DNA of 44,341 nucleotides from Clostridia bacterium (GCA_900770385.1 CAAGKK010000008.1:1-44341); one strand, 5' to 3'; positions 34,561 through 43,405 are shown, counted from the stretch's first letter. Numbers and translations: made by a program. The notes: generated by a model from the letters alone, not told the origin.

Positions 34561-34643
34561 TAAACTTTCTCCTAAAATAATTTTTTTACTATATAATAAT
34601 ATTCCTATATATTGTATACTATGTAAAAATCTGCTTTATATTT

Positions 34644-34680
34644 AAAAAACAAATACCAAGTAAAAGGTATTTGTTTTTTT
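34644..34680 (-). terminator. Terminator after the helical protein gene
   Basis: AAAAAACAAATACC and GGTATTTGTTTTTT form a 14-bp stem with an eight-base loop, followed on the minus strand by A/T-rich sequence. It directly abuts the stop codon of the gene at 34682. Confidence 0.75.
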
Positions 34681-34681
34681 A

Positions 34682-35506
34682 TTATTCTCCTCTACCCTCT
34701 GGAAGAGCTGCTGGAAGCTCTAATTTTATTCTGATTTTTAAAACATAACTAATTGCTCTTGCAATTTTGCTTTGTTTAATTCTGTTCCATAGTGAAGGTT
34801 TAACTTCGAAAGTAGTTTGTTCTATATATTGTTCTTGTTCTGTTTTTTCTTCTGCAACGACAATTTCTTCTATTGGTGTAGGAATTCTCTTTAAAGCATC
34901 TGCAATTTCAATTCCTATAAAGCTTAATGCTTTTGATCTATCTTCTATTCTTTCCATATCTATTTCAATATGTAGATTTGATTCTAAATTAGAAATTCTA
35001 GCTCTTATTAATTTTAATGCATCATTATAATTTTGAGAATTTTTGCTCTTGCATCTTCCTATAATTCCTAAAGTTTCTACAATATCTTCTTGGAAATAAT
35101 TGCTTGCTACTTTTAATTGGTTTTTCCAATCTTTATCTTTTTCTACAACTGCATCTAATATTTCTCTTAATTTAACTGATAATTCTATGTTTTTTTCTCT
35201 TTGGACAATTAATTCTTCTATTTTTCTTGTGTTATCCTCAAATTGATTTGTTGCATACTCTACTAAACTATATGCTGCTTTATATACAGCAGGTGGAAAA
35301 TTCTTCTTTTTAGGATATTCTATTAAATATGTTTTTATAGAATTTATTAAATCCTTAAAATAAGCGTCATCATCCAACTGCACTATTTGTTTCTTACTAT
35401 TTGGATTGATAAGTTTTTGTATTTTGTCAATATTTGATAAAATCTTTTCTTCGGTTATTACCATTCTAACGTTTACTATGCCTGGCCTTCTATAAAATAA
35501 AGACAT
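34682..35506 (-). CDS. Uncharacterised mostly helical cytoplasmic protein
   Basis: The start is set at 35506 (MSLFYRRPGIVNVRM), which has AGGAG at good spacing; the frame could extend to 35530 without a ribosome site. The 274-residue protein is rich in charged helices (residues about 60-200) with coiled-coil character (TRKIEELIVQREKNIELSVKLREIL) and a C-terminal basic, amphipathic segment (WNRIKQSKIARAISYVLKI) that might touch the membrane. It ends in a proline-rich ALPEGRGE. I do not recognise the family. It is monocistronic, with a strong promoter and an 11-bp-spaced repeat upstream. Confidence 0.65.
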   Translation of the reverse strand: MSLFYRRPGIVNVRMVITEEKILSNIDKIQKLINPNSKKQIVQLDDDAYFKDLINSIKTYLIEYPKKKNFPPAVYKAAYSLVEYATNQFEDNTRKIEELIVQREKNIELSVKLREILDAVVEKDKDWKNQLKVASNYFQEDIVETLGIIGRCKSKNSQNYNDALKLIRARISNLESNLHIEIDMERIEDRSKALSFIGIEIADALKRIPTPIEEIVVAEEKTEQEQYIEQTTFEVKPSLWNRIKQSKIARAISYVLKIRIKLELPAALPEGRGE

Positions 35507-35555
35507 GTAAACTCCTCCCTCCTTTGTCATGCGTATTTCTATTTTTTCTACGGAT

Positions 35556-35584
35556 ATTATACATCTATTTGTTTTTTTCTACAA
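35556..35584 (-). promoter_or_regulatory. Promoter of the helical protein gene
   Basis: TTGTAG and TATAAT with a 17-base spacer on the minus strand, about 50 bases before the start codon. Confidence 0.55.
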
Positions 35585-35615
35585 TAGAAAACAATAAAAA
35601 ATATATTTAATTTAT

Positions 35616-35644
35616 GTTACAAGTTTATTACAACTTTGTTACAA
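35616..35644 (-). repeat. Triple 11-bp direct repeat with TTGTAA(C/T) core
   Basis: On the minus strand TTGTAAC-AAAG, TTGTAAT-AAAC and TTGTAAC follow each other with an 11-base period, about one helical turn. It lies some 30-60 bases upstream of the -35 of the helical protein gene, a position typical of activator sites, and 25 bases past the stop of the acyl-CoA synthetase gene. Confidence 0.5.
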
Positions 35645-35668
35645 AAGTCAAGTTGTTTTTTTATATTT

Positions 35669-37513
35669 TTATTTTTTATTTAATTCCGCAAATCTTTTTA
35701 TCTTCATTGTAGTAGTCTTTTCAAATTCATCATTTTTTATTTCTAAACTCTTAATTGCTTTGTAAGAAGTTAAGCTTCTATTTACTTTTTTTATTTCTTC
35801 CCAAATAATATTTTTTACATTTTCTTCTGATATATCTTTTCCATATTTAGCTTTTATTTCATCATAATTTGGTATTACTCTAGCGGTAATAATTAATTCT
35901 TTATTTCCTTCTTCCTCTTTTCCATATACCATACTTTCTTTTATTTCTGGAATTTTACTTAACATCAGTTCAATTTCTTCTGGATAAATATTTTTTCCAT
36001 TTTGTGTAACTATAACATTTTTGCTTCTTCCTGTAATAAATAAAAATCCGTCTTTATCTATATATCCTATATCACCAGAATTAAACCATCCATCTTTAAC
36101 AACTTCTTTAGTTGCTTCTTCATTTTCATAATAACCAAGCATTAAAGTACTGCTTTTTATTAATATTTCTCCTTCTCCTTTTTCATTAGGATTGTTTATT
36201 CTTAGTTTTGAACATACAAGTGCTTTACCTGCAGAACCTATCTTAGGTTCATATTCTGGAGTAAGCGCTGCTATTGGTGATGTTTCTGTTAGTCCATATC
36301 CTTGTAAAAATATTATACCTATATCTTGTAGCCATTTTCCTGCTTTAGGATCTATTGGTGCTGCAGCTGAAACAATAAATTTTAAGTTTCCTCCTAAATT
36401 TTCATATATTTCTGAAAAAACTTTTCTTTTTATATCAATACCAACTGCTTTTAAAGCATTAGTAACATGAATCATTGAATTAACTACCCCAGTTTTTCCA
36501 CCTTTTTCTATACTTTTGTTAATTTTTTTATATAAACTTTCTATTAGTAGTGGCACAGCAAGCATAGCTGTTGGTTTTGTTTCTTTCATATTATCAACAA
36601 TATGCTTTAATCCTTGGCAAACGACTATTGATGCTCCAACTGCCATAGGTAATAAGAAACCTATTGAGCATTCATAGCAATGGTGTAAAGGTAATATTGA
36701 AAAAAATCTATCTTTTTCAGTTAAATATACATATGGGTTTACAGCATTAATATTTTCTGCTAAATTTCTGTTACAAATCATTACACCTTTTGCTTGAGAA
36801 GTAGTTCCTGATGTAAATATTAAAACTTTAAATTCTTCTGGATCTATTTTTATATCTAAGAAAGAATTATCGCCTTTATTTACAAGTTTCTTTCCTTCTT
36901 CAATTACAGTATTTAATCCTATATTTCTACCAGATAATTTATCATTTGAATTCATCTGTATAAAGTATTTTACAAATGGTAAGTTATCTTCTACTTTTTT
37001 TATATTATCTTTTTTCTTTGTAGAATAAATTACTACACTGGCTTTTGCTCTTTTTATTACATTTTCAATTTCATTTATAGGTAATTCTTTATCGATAGGT
37101 ACTGCAATTCCTGCTCCACAAACTGCAGCCATGTAAGATACATACCAATGATATGTGTTTTCCCCTATAATAATAATTCGCTCATCTTTTAAATTGAATT
37201 TTTTAGTTAATGATGTACCTAAAGCAACTACATCTTCTTTAAAAGCTTTATAAGTTATTTCTGTAAATGGTTCTTTAGGATTGAATTTTTCTAATATAAA
37301 TGGCCTATCAGCAAATTCATTAGTGCTTTTAAGAAAGATTTCTTTTATTGTTTTGTAATGAGTTTCAGGAAATCCTTTTTTTCTTAATTTTTTTTCTTCT
37401 TTTTTATTTTCTATTTCATCGTAGTTTATTTGTACTTCTGGTAAGTTTTCTATTCCTTTCATTTTTATCTTTGGAAATTTAAAGTTTGGTATTTTAAAAT
37501 CTAATATTCTCAT
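35669..37513 (-). CDS. AMP-forming acyl-CoA synthetase (long-chain fatty acid-CoA ligase-like)
   Basis: The 614-residue enzyme has the ANL-superfamily motifs: P-loop-like LIFTSGTTSQAKGVM (about residue 230), FLQGYGLTETSP, GWFNSGDIGYIDKDGFLFITGR and, at the C-terminus, a lysine in LTSYKAIKSLEI. It should activate a carboxylic acid to the acyl-AMP and then the CoA thioester. Similarity over the whole length is closest to long-chain ligases of the AMP-binding family. An N-terminal extension of about 50 charged residues precedes the fold. The exact acid cannot be read off. It follows the broken metallophosphoesterase gene by 65 bases on the same strand. Confidence 0.85.
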   Translation of the reverse strand: MRILDFKIPNFKFPKIKMKGIENLPEVQINYDEIENKKEEKKLRKKGFPETHYKTIKEIFLKSTNEFADRPFILEKFNPKEPFTEITYKAFKEDVVALGTSLTKKFNLKDERIIIIGENTYHWYVSYMAAVCGAGIAVPIDKELPINEIENVIKRAKASVVIYSTKKKDNIKKVEDNLPFVKYFIQMNSNDKLSGRNIGLNTVIEEGKKLVNKGDNSFLDIKIDPEEFKVLIFTSGTTSQAKGVMICNRNLAENINAVNPYVYLTEKDRFFSILPLHHCYECSIGFLLPMAVGASIVVCQGLKHIVDNMKETKPTAMLAVPLLIESLYKKINKSIEKGGKTGVVNSMIHVTNALKAVGIDIKRKVFSEIYENLGGNLKFIVSAAAPIDPKAGKWLQDIGIIFLQGYGLTETSPIAALTPEYEPKIGSAGKALVCSKLRINNPNEKGEGEILIKSSTLMLGYYENEEATKEVVKDGWFNSGDIGYIDKDGFLFITGRSKNVIVTQNGKNIYPEEIELMLSKIPEIKESMVYGKEEEGNKELIITARVIPNYDEIKAKYGKDISEENVKNIIWEEIKKVNRSLTSYKAIKSLEIKNDEFEKTTTMKIKRFAELNKK

Positions 37514-37578
37514 TTTTATAATATTTCCTTTCTTTCTACAATTATTATATATGATTAATTTTTTAAGTACAATCCTCT

Positions 37579-38281
37579 TTACATAATTTTTAATAACTTA
37601 AATCCTAAATAGTCTGCACTTACTAATTTATATTCAATATCATCTCTTTTGCCGATTATTGCTCCTGCATGTGAGTTTCCGTGTAAATGTCCATAAAGAC
37701 ATAATTTAACATTATATTCATTTAAAAGATTTATTATTTTCTTTTCAAATTCATTATTTATATATTGATTACTAATAGGCGGATAATGCATGCAAACTAT
37801 TATTGGTTTATTAGTATTTAGTAATTTTGTACTTTCTAAGGACAATTCTAATCGATGTATTTCTCTTTCTATAATTTTTATGTCTGAAGATTTATTATAA
37901 TCCCAGCCTCTAGTTCCTGCTATAACAACATTTTCTACTTCAATACTATTGTTATATAGTAAATTTATAGTATTAAAATTGTTTTCTTTTAAGAATCTGT
38001 TTATGCTAGTTACTGTTGACCACCAATAATCGTGATTTCCTCTTAGCAATATCTTTTTCCCCGGTAAAGAATTCAAAAATTCAAAATCCTTATATGTTTC
38101 TTTTAAATATGTTTCCCATGAAAAGTCTCCAGGTATTAAAACCGTATCATCTTTTTTTACTTTTTTTATCCAATCTTCCTTTATCTTTTCTGCATGATTT
38201 TCCCAATTATTTCCGAAAAATGTCCATAGGTTTTGGATGATTAAAAGATAAATGCAAATCTGCTATTGCATAAATTGACAT
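37579..38281 (-). pseudogene. Metallophosphoesterase of the calcineurin-like family, frame broken near codon 22
   Basis: An intact N-terminus starts at ATG 38281: MSIYAIADLHLSFNHPKPM with the DxH metal motif. After MDIF the frame runs into a stop, because a T5 run (38216-38220) has one base too many. With four T the frame continues FGNNWENH, IPGDFSWE and on into the open frame at 37579-38076, which begins NSLPGKKILLRGNHDYWW and carries GNHD, CMHYPPIS and YGHLHG. All four metal motifs of the family are present once the frame is joined (about 233 residues). The open frame alone would lack the first two motifs. Either the gene is inactive or the base is an error. It sits 23 bases after tsaD on the same strand. 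Confidence 0.8.
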
Positions 38282-38304
38282 ATTTTTTTCCTTTCTAAAT
38301 ATTA

Positions 38305-39300
38305 TTATAATTTTAAGTTTGGTATTGCATTCAAATCTAAACCTGCGCTTTTTTTATCTAAATAATTATAATATCCGGCTGATGCAATCATTGCTGCATT
38401 ATCTGTGCACAGTTTCAACTCTGGAAAATATACCTTTATTTTTCTCTCTTTTCCCAATTGTTCAAATCTATTTCTTATATATGAATTTGCTGAAACTCCT
38501 CCAGCTAAAACCAGTGTTTTTACATCTTTTCCAATTTGCTCCATTGCATTTTTGGTGTTTTCTATTAATATATCAGTAGTTGCTTTTTCAAAACTTGCAC
38601 ATAAATCTGCTTTATTTAAATTTGGTTGTTTATGATGCAAGTTAAGCACTGATGTTTTTATTCCACTAAAACTAAAATCTAAATTTTCCAAGTGTGTTTT
38701 TGGCAATTCTATATTTGCTTTTCCTTCTTTTGCTAATTTATCTATTTTAGGTCCTCCTGGATAGTCAAGCCCAATTACTCTTGCAACTTTATCATAAGCT
38801 TCACCTATTGCATCATCTCTTGTTGATCCTAAAATTTTAAATTTAGTATAATCTTCAATATATACTAAATTTGTATTTCCTCCAGAAATTAAAAGACATA
38901 AGAATGGTGGTTCTAATTCTTTATATGTAATATAATTTGCTGCAATATGTCCTTCTAAATGATTAACTGGAACCAAAGGTTTATCTAGAGCATAACTTAA
39001 TGCTTTTGCATATGATACTCCTACTAATAAGGCTCCAACTAAACCAGGTCCATATGTTACACATATGGCATCAATATCTTTCAATTCCATATTTGCCTCT
39101 ACTAAAGCTTTTTTAGTAACATCTGATATAGCTTCAACATGATTCCTAGAAGCAATTTCTGGTACAACTCCTCCAAATTTTTCGTGAATTGGAACTTGAG
39201 AATTTATAATATTAGAAAGCACTTCTCTACCGTTTTTTACCACAGATACAGAAGTTTCATCACAACTTGATTCAATTCCTAAAGTTATTATATCGTCCAT
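38305..39300 (-). CDS. tsaD: tRNA threonylcarbamoyl transferase subunit TsaD
   Basis: TsaD, with TsaB and TsaE, transfers the threonylcarbamoyl group to A37 of ANN-reading tRNAs. The 331-residue protein is full length: GIESSCDETSVSVV, VPEIASRNHVE, the metal-binding histidines 114 and 118 in VNHLEGHIAA, LLISGGNTNLVYI, FSFSGIKTSVL, LAGGVSANSYIRNR and CTDNAAMIA. It begins 15 bases after the M50 protease gene and is cotranscribed with it. tsaB and tsaE are not in this window. Confidence 0.97.
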   Translation of the reverse strand: MDDIITLGIESSCDETSVSVVKNGREVLSNIINSQVPIHEKFGGVVPEIASRNHVEAISDVTKKALVEANMELKDIDAICVTYGPGLVGALLVGVSYAKALSYALDKPLVPVNHLEGHIAANYITYKELEPPFLCLLISGGNTNLVYIEDYTKFKILGSTRDDAIGEAYDKVARVIGLDYPGGPKIDKLAKEGKANIELPKTHLENLDFSFSGIKTSVLNLHHKQPNLNKADLCASFEKATTDILIENTKNAMEQIGKDVKTLVLAGGVSANSYIRNRFEQLGKERKIKVYFPELKLCTDNAAMIASAGYYNYLDKKSAGLDLNAIPNLKL

Positions 39301-39315
39301 CTTTTTTCCTTTTAT

Positions 39316-40050
39316 TTAAAATAATCTTAATATTGATAGTACTAATTTCATTAGTGCATTATATATTACTGACATTATTGGTGTAATAATTATCCCTGCA
39401 AGTCCTGTAATCCATATTGCTAAAAATATATAATAAAATATTTGCTCATGCTCTAATATCCATGTTCTAGCTCTATATGGAAATAAATTTATAAACACTT
39501 TTGAACCATCTAATGGTGGTAAAGGTATCAAATTGAAAACACCTAACCCAATATTTATAATAACTATTTCTTGCAATAATATTGTTATAACAAATCCTAT
39601 TGTAGTTTGAGCTAAAAATGCTTTAGGTGCAAACATATAAACTACTCCTAAAATAATTGCAAATATTATAGCTAAAATAAAATTCATAACTGGTCCAGCT
39701 AGTGCCACAAGGGCCTCTCCTTTTGATTGAGACACATTTCTATTAAAATTTCTCGAATCTATCTGAATTGGTTTTCCCCATCCAAAACCTGCAAAAACCA
39801 ATAATATGAATCCAATTGGATCTATATGTTTAAGTGGATTTAATGTAAGCCTTCCTTGCATTCTTGGAGTTTCGTCTCCTAATTTATCTGCCATCCATGC
39901 ATGTGCAAATTCATGAAAGGATATTGCTATTAACACGGCTGGTAAAGCGAATAGTGTTGATATTAAGCTTTCGCTTGTAGTTCCCATAAGACTATATATA
40001 ACTAAACAACCTAATAATATGTAAATAAATCTTTTATCTATTTCAAACAT
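39316..40050 (-). CDS. Site-2 protease family (M50) membrane metalloprotease
   Basis: The 244-residue protein has six or so membrane helices. The zinc site HEFAH lies at residues 46-50, and the third ligand is in the conserved NLIPLPPLDGSKVF segment. GRLTLNPLKHIDPIGFILL and GWGKPIQIDSRNF are typical of the YwhC-like, domain-poor branch of the family. It has no PDZ domain, so it is not RseP or SpoIVFB-like in architecture. The substrate is unknown. It is first in an operon with tsaD. The promoter at 40087-40115 is well matched. Confidence 0.9.
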   Translation of the reverse strand: MFEIDKRFIYILLGCLVIYSLMGTTSESLISTLFALPAVLIAISFHEFAHAWMADKLGDETPRMQGRLTLNPLKHIDPIGFILLVFAGFGWGKPIQIDSRNFNRNVSQSKGEALVALAGPVMNFILAIIFAIILGVVYMFAPKAFLAQTTIGFVITILLQEIVIINIGLGVFNLIPLPPLDGSKVFINLFPYRARTWILEHEQIFYYIFLAIWITGLAGIIITPIMSVIYNALMKLVLSILRLF

Positions 40051-40086
40051 AAATAATTACCTTCTTTATATTAATTTTATTTAATT

Positions 40087-40115
40087 ATTATATACTAAAA
40101 GGCTTTAATTGTAAA
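40087..40115 (-). promoter_or_regulatory. Promoter of the M50 protease-tsaD operon
   Basis: TTTACA and TATAAT with a 17-base spacer on the minus strand, about 37 bases before the start codon. Confidence 0.6.
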
Positions 40116-40224
40116 TATTTTGATATGAAAAGGCATATAATATAAATAAAATTGCTATCTCTCAAATTCAATTTAACATAAATTGATAGAAAACAGCCTA
40201 GATGCTGAGGATTTTTGAAAGAAC

Positions 40225-40253
40225 TTGAAATTTACATAATTTTGTGATATGAT
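40225..40253 (+). promoter_or_regulatory. Promoter of the uncharacterised gene at 40331
   Basis: TTGAAA and TATGAT with a 17-base spacer on the plus strand. The -10 is preceded by TGTGA. The remaining leader of about 75 bases holds no clear structure. The 280 bases between the two divergent genes contain nothing else that I can support. Confidence 0.6.
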
Positions 40254-40330
40254 ATCTGTGTAATTTTTATTATCTTGTCAAGTGCAAGTTGATTTATATA
40301 ACTCAAAAAATAATTTTAAGGAGGTATTTT

Positions 40331-41191
40331 ATGACTAATGAATTAACTTTGTACAACATAATACCAAGTAATAAAGATATTTCTCGAGTTAGAGAACGGT
40401 ATTATGAAGGACAAAAGGGCCCAAAATCGCTTGATGTACTTTGTGAATATCTAAACAAAACAACAAAAAGTAATATATTTGATGTTTTGATAAAAGAATT
40501 TCATAAAGTTCACATTTGTTGCAGTATATTAACTGCTGCTGCAGATGATGCCGGAGAAACCTCGATAGCAATTGATGAAAATGGAAATATAGCAGGAATA
40601 GAAGATGTAGAAATACCAAAATTAAGAAGATATTCCATGATGTTTTTTCCATATATCTTTGAAGCTACAAAGGTCGTTTATTATCAATCTCGTATAGGTA
40701 TGAAATATGAAAGAGATGAAAATTGGTTAGTATTACCTTACTTTGTTACATTATATGCTATAGAACACTCAGAAGAGTTGTTCGATACTAAATGTATCAG
40801 TGCAGCAAAGTCAACATTCATCGCGGACTTATATTCTTCTCTAACAGAAGGGATTGCAAACACAAGGGATTATATAAAAATATTTCTTAATGTTTGTTTG
40901 CTCGATGAAGAGAAAAAAATAAATCCTATGTCTGATATTATCGGCATAACAAAGGCTGTTACACTTTATGAGATGTGTAAAGAAACTAGAAACTTTGATA
41001 CTGTACTTCAAGCCGTCCTTGATAAATCAAAAGGTATTGGCAAAGAACTAGAGTATAATGCTCCTGAATTAGATATTCACAGTCCAAATGTAATAATGCG
41101 CTGTAGAAAATTCATTCAGGAAAATGCACATCACTTAAGAGATATTGATGAACCCGACGAATACCAACCACCAAAGTTTAATTTTGAATAA
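40331..41191 (+). CDS. Uncharacterised cytoplasmic protein
   Basis: The start at 40331 has AAGGAGGT seven bases upstream; the longer frame from 40289 has none. The 286-residue protein has no signal or membrane helix. It begins MTNELTLYNIIPSNKDISRVRERYYEG and has a cluster near HICCSILTAAADDAG, and an acidic, proline-rich tail (DEPDEYQPPKFNFE). No catalytic motif or known fold is recognised. Base use is less AT-rich than its neighbours (for example GCGGAC and CTCGATGAAGAG stretches), as also in the genes at 8718 and 42771. The gene has its own promoter and terminator. Confidence 0.65.
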   Translation: MTNELTLYNIIPSNKDISRVRERYYEGQKGPKSLDVLCEYLNKTTKSNIFDVLIKEFHKVHICCSILTAAADDAGETSIAIDENGNIAGIEDVEIPKLRRYSMMFFPYIFEATKVVYYQSRIGMKYERDENWLVLPYFVTLYAIEHSEELFDTKCISAAKSTFIADLYSSLTEGIANTRDYIKIFLNVCLLDEEKKINPMSDIIGITKAVTLYEMCKETRNFDTVLQAVLDKSKGIGKELEYNAPELDIHSPNVIMRCRKFIQENAHHLRDIDEPDEYQPPKFNFE

Positions 41192-41199
41192 GTCATAAA

Positions 41200-41240
41200 G
41201 AAACAGGAACTAATAATTTTAATTAGTTCCTGTTTTCTAT
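41200..41240. terminator. Terminator between the gene at 40331 and the flavodoxin-like gene
   Basis: AAACAGGAACTAAT and ATTAGTTCCTGTTT form a perfect 14-bp stem with a seven-base loop, followed by T-rich sequence on the plus strand; usable for convergent transcription. Confidence 0.85.
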
Positions 41241-41269
41241 TTTCTAAAAAAACTGCCAAAACACCATCT

Positions 41270-41894
41270 TTATCTTATAAAATTTGTTTTTATTGCTTCT
41301 TCATATATTGGTTTAGGTACTCTTTCTTTTGCTATATATTTACACTTTAGTAAATATGCTATGTTCTTGCCTAAGTTTCTCATAGTTTGCAATCCTTCTA
41401 AGTCTTGTTTTGCTTCTTCTTTATTTGTTCCATGTATTTGATTCCAATATGAACTTCCAACTATATACATATTACTCATAAGTGGATATTTATTTAATTG
41501 ATCAAATGCTGCTGTTGCTCCGCCCTCTTCTACAACTTACCACTGATGCTGCAATTTTTCCTGCAAACAATTTTCCTCTTCCATAGAAAGCTCTGTCTAA
41601 AAATGATGTTATTGCACCACTTGCACTTGCAAAATGCACTGGGCTACCAAATACAAAACCATCTGTATCTTTTACTTTGTCTAAAAATGTATTTACTAAA
41701 TCTTCTTTCATAAAGCATCTGTTGTTATTTTTTAGGCACTGATTACATCCTATACATCCTCCTATTGGCTTAGTTCCTAACCATATTATTTCTGTTTCTA
41801 TATTTTCATCATTTAAAGTTTTTGCTATTTCCTCCAATGCCACATTTGTGCAACCATCTTTATGCGGTCCACCATTTATTAAAACTACTTTCAT
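41270..41894 (-). pseudogene. Flavodoxin-fold NAD(P)H-dependent oxidoreductase (iron-sulfur flavoprotein-like), frame broken near codon 123
   Basis: The N-terminal frame (41502-41894) reads MKVVLINGGPHKDGCTNVALEE, with the FMN phosphate loop, then IGGCIGCNQCLKNNNRCFMKED, a CxxCxxC cluster that can hold an iron-sulfur centre, and FGSPVHFASASGAITSFLDRAF. It then leaves the family at CRRGRSNSSI. Removing one G from GGG (41523-41525) gives CRRGGATAAFDQLNKYPL and continues to 41270 through MSNMYIVGSSYWNQIHG, the normal C-terminal half. The restored protein is about 207 residues. Family members reduce quinones or other small molecules with FMN. Confidence 0.8.
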
Positions 41895-41932
41895 TAAATC
41901 ACCTCTTTATATTATAGCTCATTAATATTGAT

Positions 41933-42634
41933 TTATGATAACATATCTATATTACTAAGTATATCCACAATAAATTCTATGCTTTTAAAATAATATTCTT
42001 TAATTTTTTCTCTGGTAAATAACTCATATTCATCAATTTGTTCTTTATTTTTTGTTTCTACCATTTTCTTTAAATATTCAATTATTTTTAATATATCTTC
42101 TGAATTATATGTTGTTTCCTCTATAACTTTCAAATCTTTCATACAATCATCTGAAAAAGACGGTAATTGATAGTTTCCACTTTTTACAATTTCTTTATCT
42201 AAATTTGCAAAATCTTTTTGTTTTAAAACTTTTCTTAGCCCATTACCTCCTTTTAAGAATTCATTTTCTTTTCTTAGTACTCCTATTATTTCTCCTCTTT
42301 CATTTACAGCTGTGTATTTAGAAAAAGTTAGATAATTCCAATAATAGTCCGCTATTAAGTGTGTTAGATATCCTAAGACTATTGGATTATTTAAATCTTT
42401 TTTATATTTTTGTATGAATATATTATAATCTGGTAATTTTTCCATTCTATTATTTATTTGTATCATTCTTGAAAAATGAGATTTCTCATATGGAACATAA
42501 ATTGAAAAATCTTTTATTACATATCTTTCTGCATCTGGTAGCATATTACCAATAAAAAAATTATCTTTATTTTTTATTTTTATCTTTTTTGTAACTTCAT
42601 ATGCTGTGGCTAAATGTATTCCCCATGATGGCAT
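41933..42634 (-). CDS. Zinc-dependent phospholipase C-like protein
   Basis: The 233-residue protein starts MPSWGIHLATAYEV, has GNMLPDAERYV and YLTHLIADYYWNYLTF. The initial Trp-Gly-x-His, the Asp in PDAE and the HxxxD block match the metal ligands of the S1/P1 nuclease-zinc phospholipase C superfamily, of which many bacterial members are uncharacterised. No signal peptide is seen, so it is probably cytoplasmic, unlike the secreted alpha-toxin enzymes. Substrate unknown. It lies 38 bases upstream of the flavodoxin-like gene on the same strand. Confidence 0.75.
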   Translation of the reverse strand: MPSWGIHLATAYEVTKKIKIKNKDNFFIGNMLPDAERYVIKDFSIYVPYEKSHFSRMIQINNRMEKLPDYNIFIQKYKKDLNNPIVLGYLTHLIADYYWNYLTFSKYTAVNERGEIIGVLRKENEFLKGGNGLRKVLKQKDFANLDKEIVKSGNYQLPSFSDDCMKDLKVIEETTYNSEDILKIIEYLKKMVETKNKEQIDEYELFTREKIKEYYFKSIEFIVDILSNIDMLS

Positions 42635-42732
42635 TGTGCATCCTTCTTTCTTTTAAATATTATTTATTATATATTTTCTATTTTATTTTTTTAATAATAG
42701 CATAAAAAAATATAATTATCAAATAATGTAAA

Positions 42733-42763
42733 AAAAGAAACTCCATAAACTGAAGTTTCTTTT
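42733..42763 (-). terminator. Terminator after the small membrane protein gene
   Basis: AAAAGAAACT and AGTTTCTTTT form a 10-bp stem with an eleven-base loop; T run on the minus strand. Confidence 0.8.
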
Positions 42764-42770
42764 GGTCTTA

Positions 42771-43115
42771 TTATCTTTCGTCATTTTTTAACGGTGCACA
42801 CAGCGCCTGTCCAAAACTCATGATTTGATATGCAACAAAAAAGTCTACATTAAATAGTTTAGTAGCTCCCCATGTTGCAAATAAGCTGACAGCCGTTGAA
42901 GCTGCAAAAATAAGTATAGTCAATGATGACCATCCAATTTTCTTAGCAAAACTATTTTCTGCAAAGATCCAAACCAGTACTATTAATAGAAGCATTACTG
43001 TTCTTAAAGTTAAATCGATGCATAAATAAGCTTTTCCTTGTGCTGTCCAACCTAAGCTTTCAACTAAGAAGCTTAATCCAAAAGTTACGAAAAATAATGC
43101 TAACCGTTTTAACAT
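42771..43115 (-). CDS. Small four-helix membrane protein of unknown function
   Basis: I start at the second ATG (43115), which has GGAG nine bases upstream; the first ATG lies at 43130 within that site. The 114-residue protein has four hydrophobic segments (about residues 5-20, 30-50, 60-80 and 88-105). A short tail ending APLKNDER follows. Base composition is less AT-rich than that of its neighbours. No family recognised. A 14-bp palindrome upstream (43186-43199) may be an operator. Confidence 0.65.
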   Translation of the reverse strand: MLKRLALFFVTFGLSFLVESLGWTAQGKAYLCIDLTLRTVMLLLIVLVWIFAENSFAKKIGWSSLTILIFAASTAVSLFATWGATKLFNVDFFVAYQIMSFGQALCAPLKNDER

Positions 43116-43185
43116 AGTCGTTCTCTCCATTTCTTTTATTGATGATGATTTTATATGTAAAAACTAAAAAGTAAAGAGTAAACTC

Positions 43186-43199
43186 TCACTAATTAGTGA
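43186..43199. promoter_or_regulatory. 14-bp palindrome upstream of the small membrane protein gene
   Basis: TCACTAATTAGTGA is a perfect palindrome, of the type bound by small dimeric repressors. It lies about 75 bases before the start of the gene at 42771. Confidence 0.35.
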
Positions 43200-43405
43200 A
43201 CTATGGTAAGAGACATGGTGCTTGCCCATATCTTATTTTATTATACCATATTATTTTATTTTTGACAACAATACATAAACCAAGTGTTGTAAAACAAACA
43301 TACTCTGAACCTAAAGCAAATGAATTTATTGTTATGACTAGATACAATAATATGATTGAAAATATAGTTGAGGAATATTTATTAAATAAAATTAAAACTA
43401 TGTAA
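43196..43405 (+). pseudogene. Possible gene remnant (C-terminal fragment)
   Basis: An open frame of 69 codons ends MIENIVEEYLLNKIKTM just before a terminator. The last 45 residues look protein-like (KPSVVKQTYSEPKANEFIV...), while the first 25 do not, and no ribosome site precedes the ATG. It may be the tail of a decayed gene. The opposite strand has an equally long open frame without a ribosome site. Low confidence. Confidence 0.3.
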
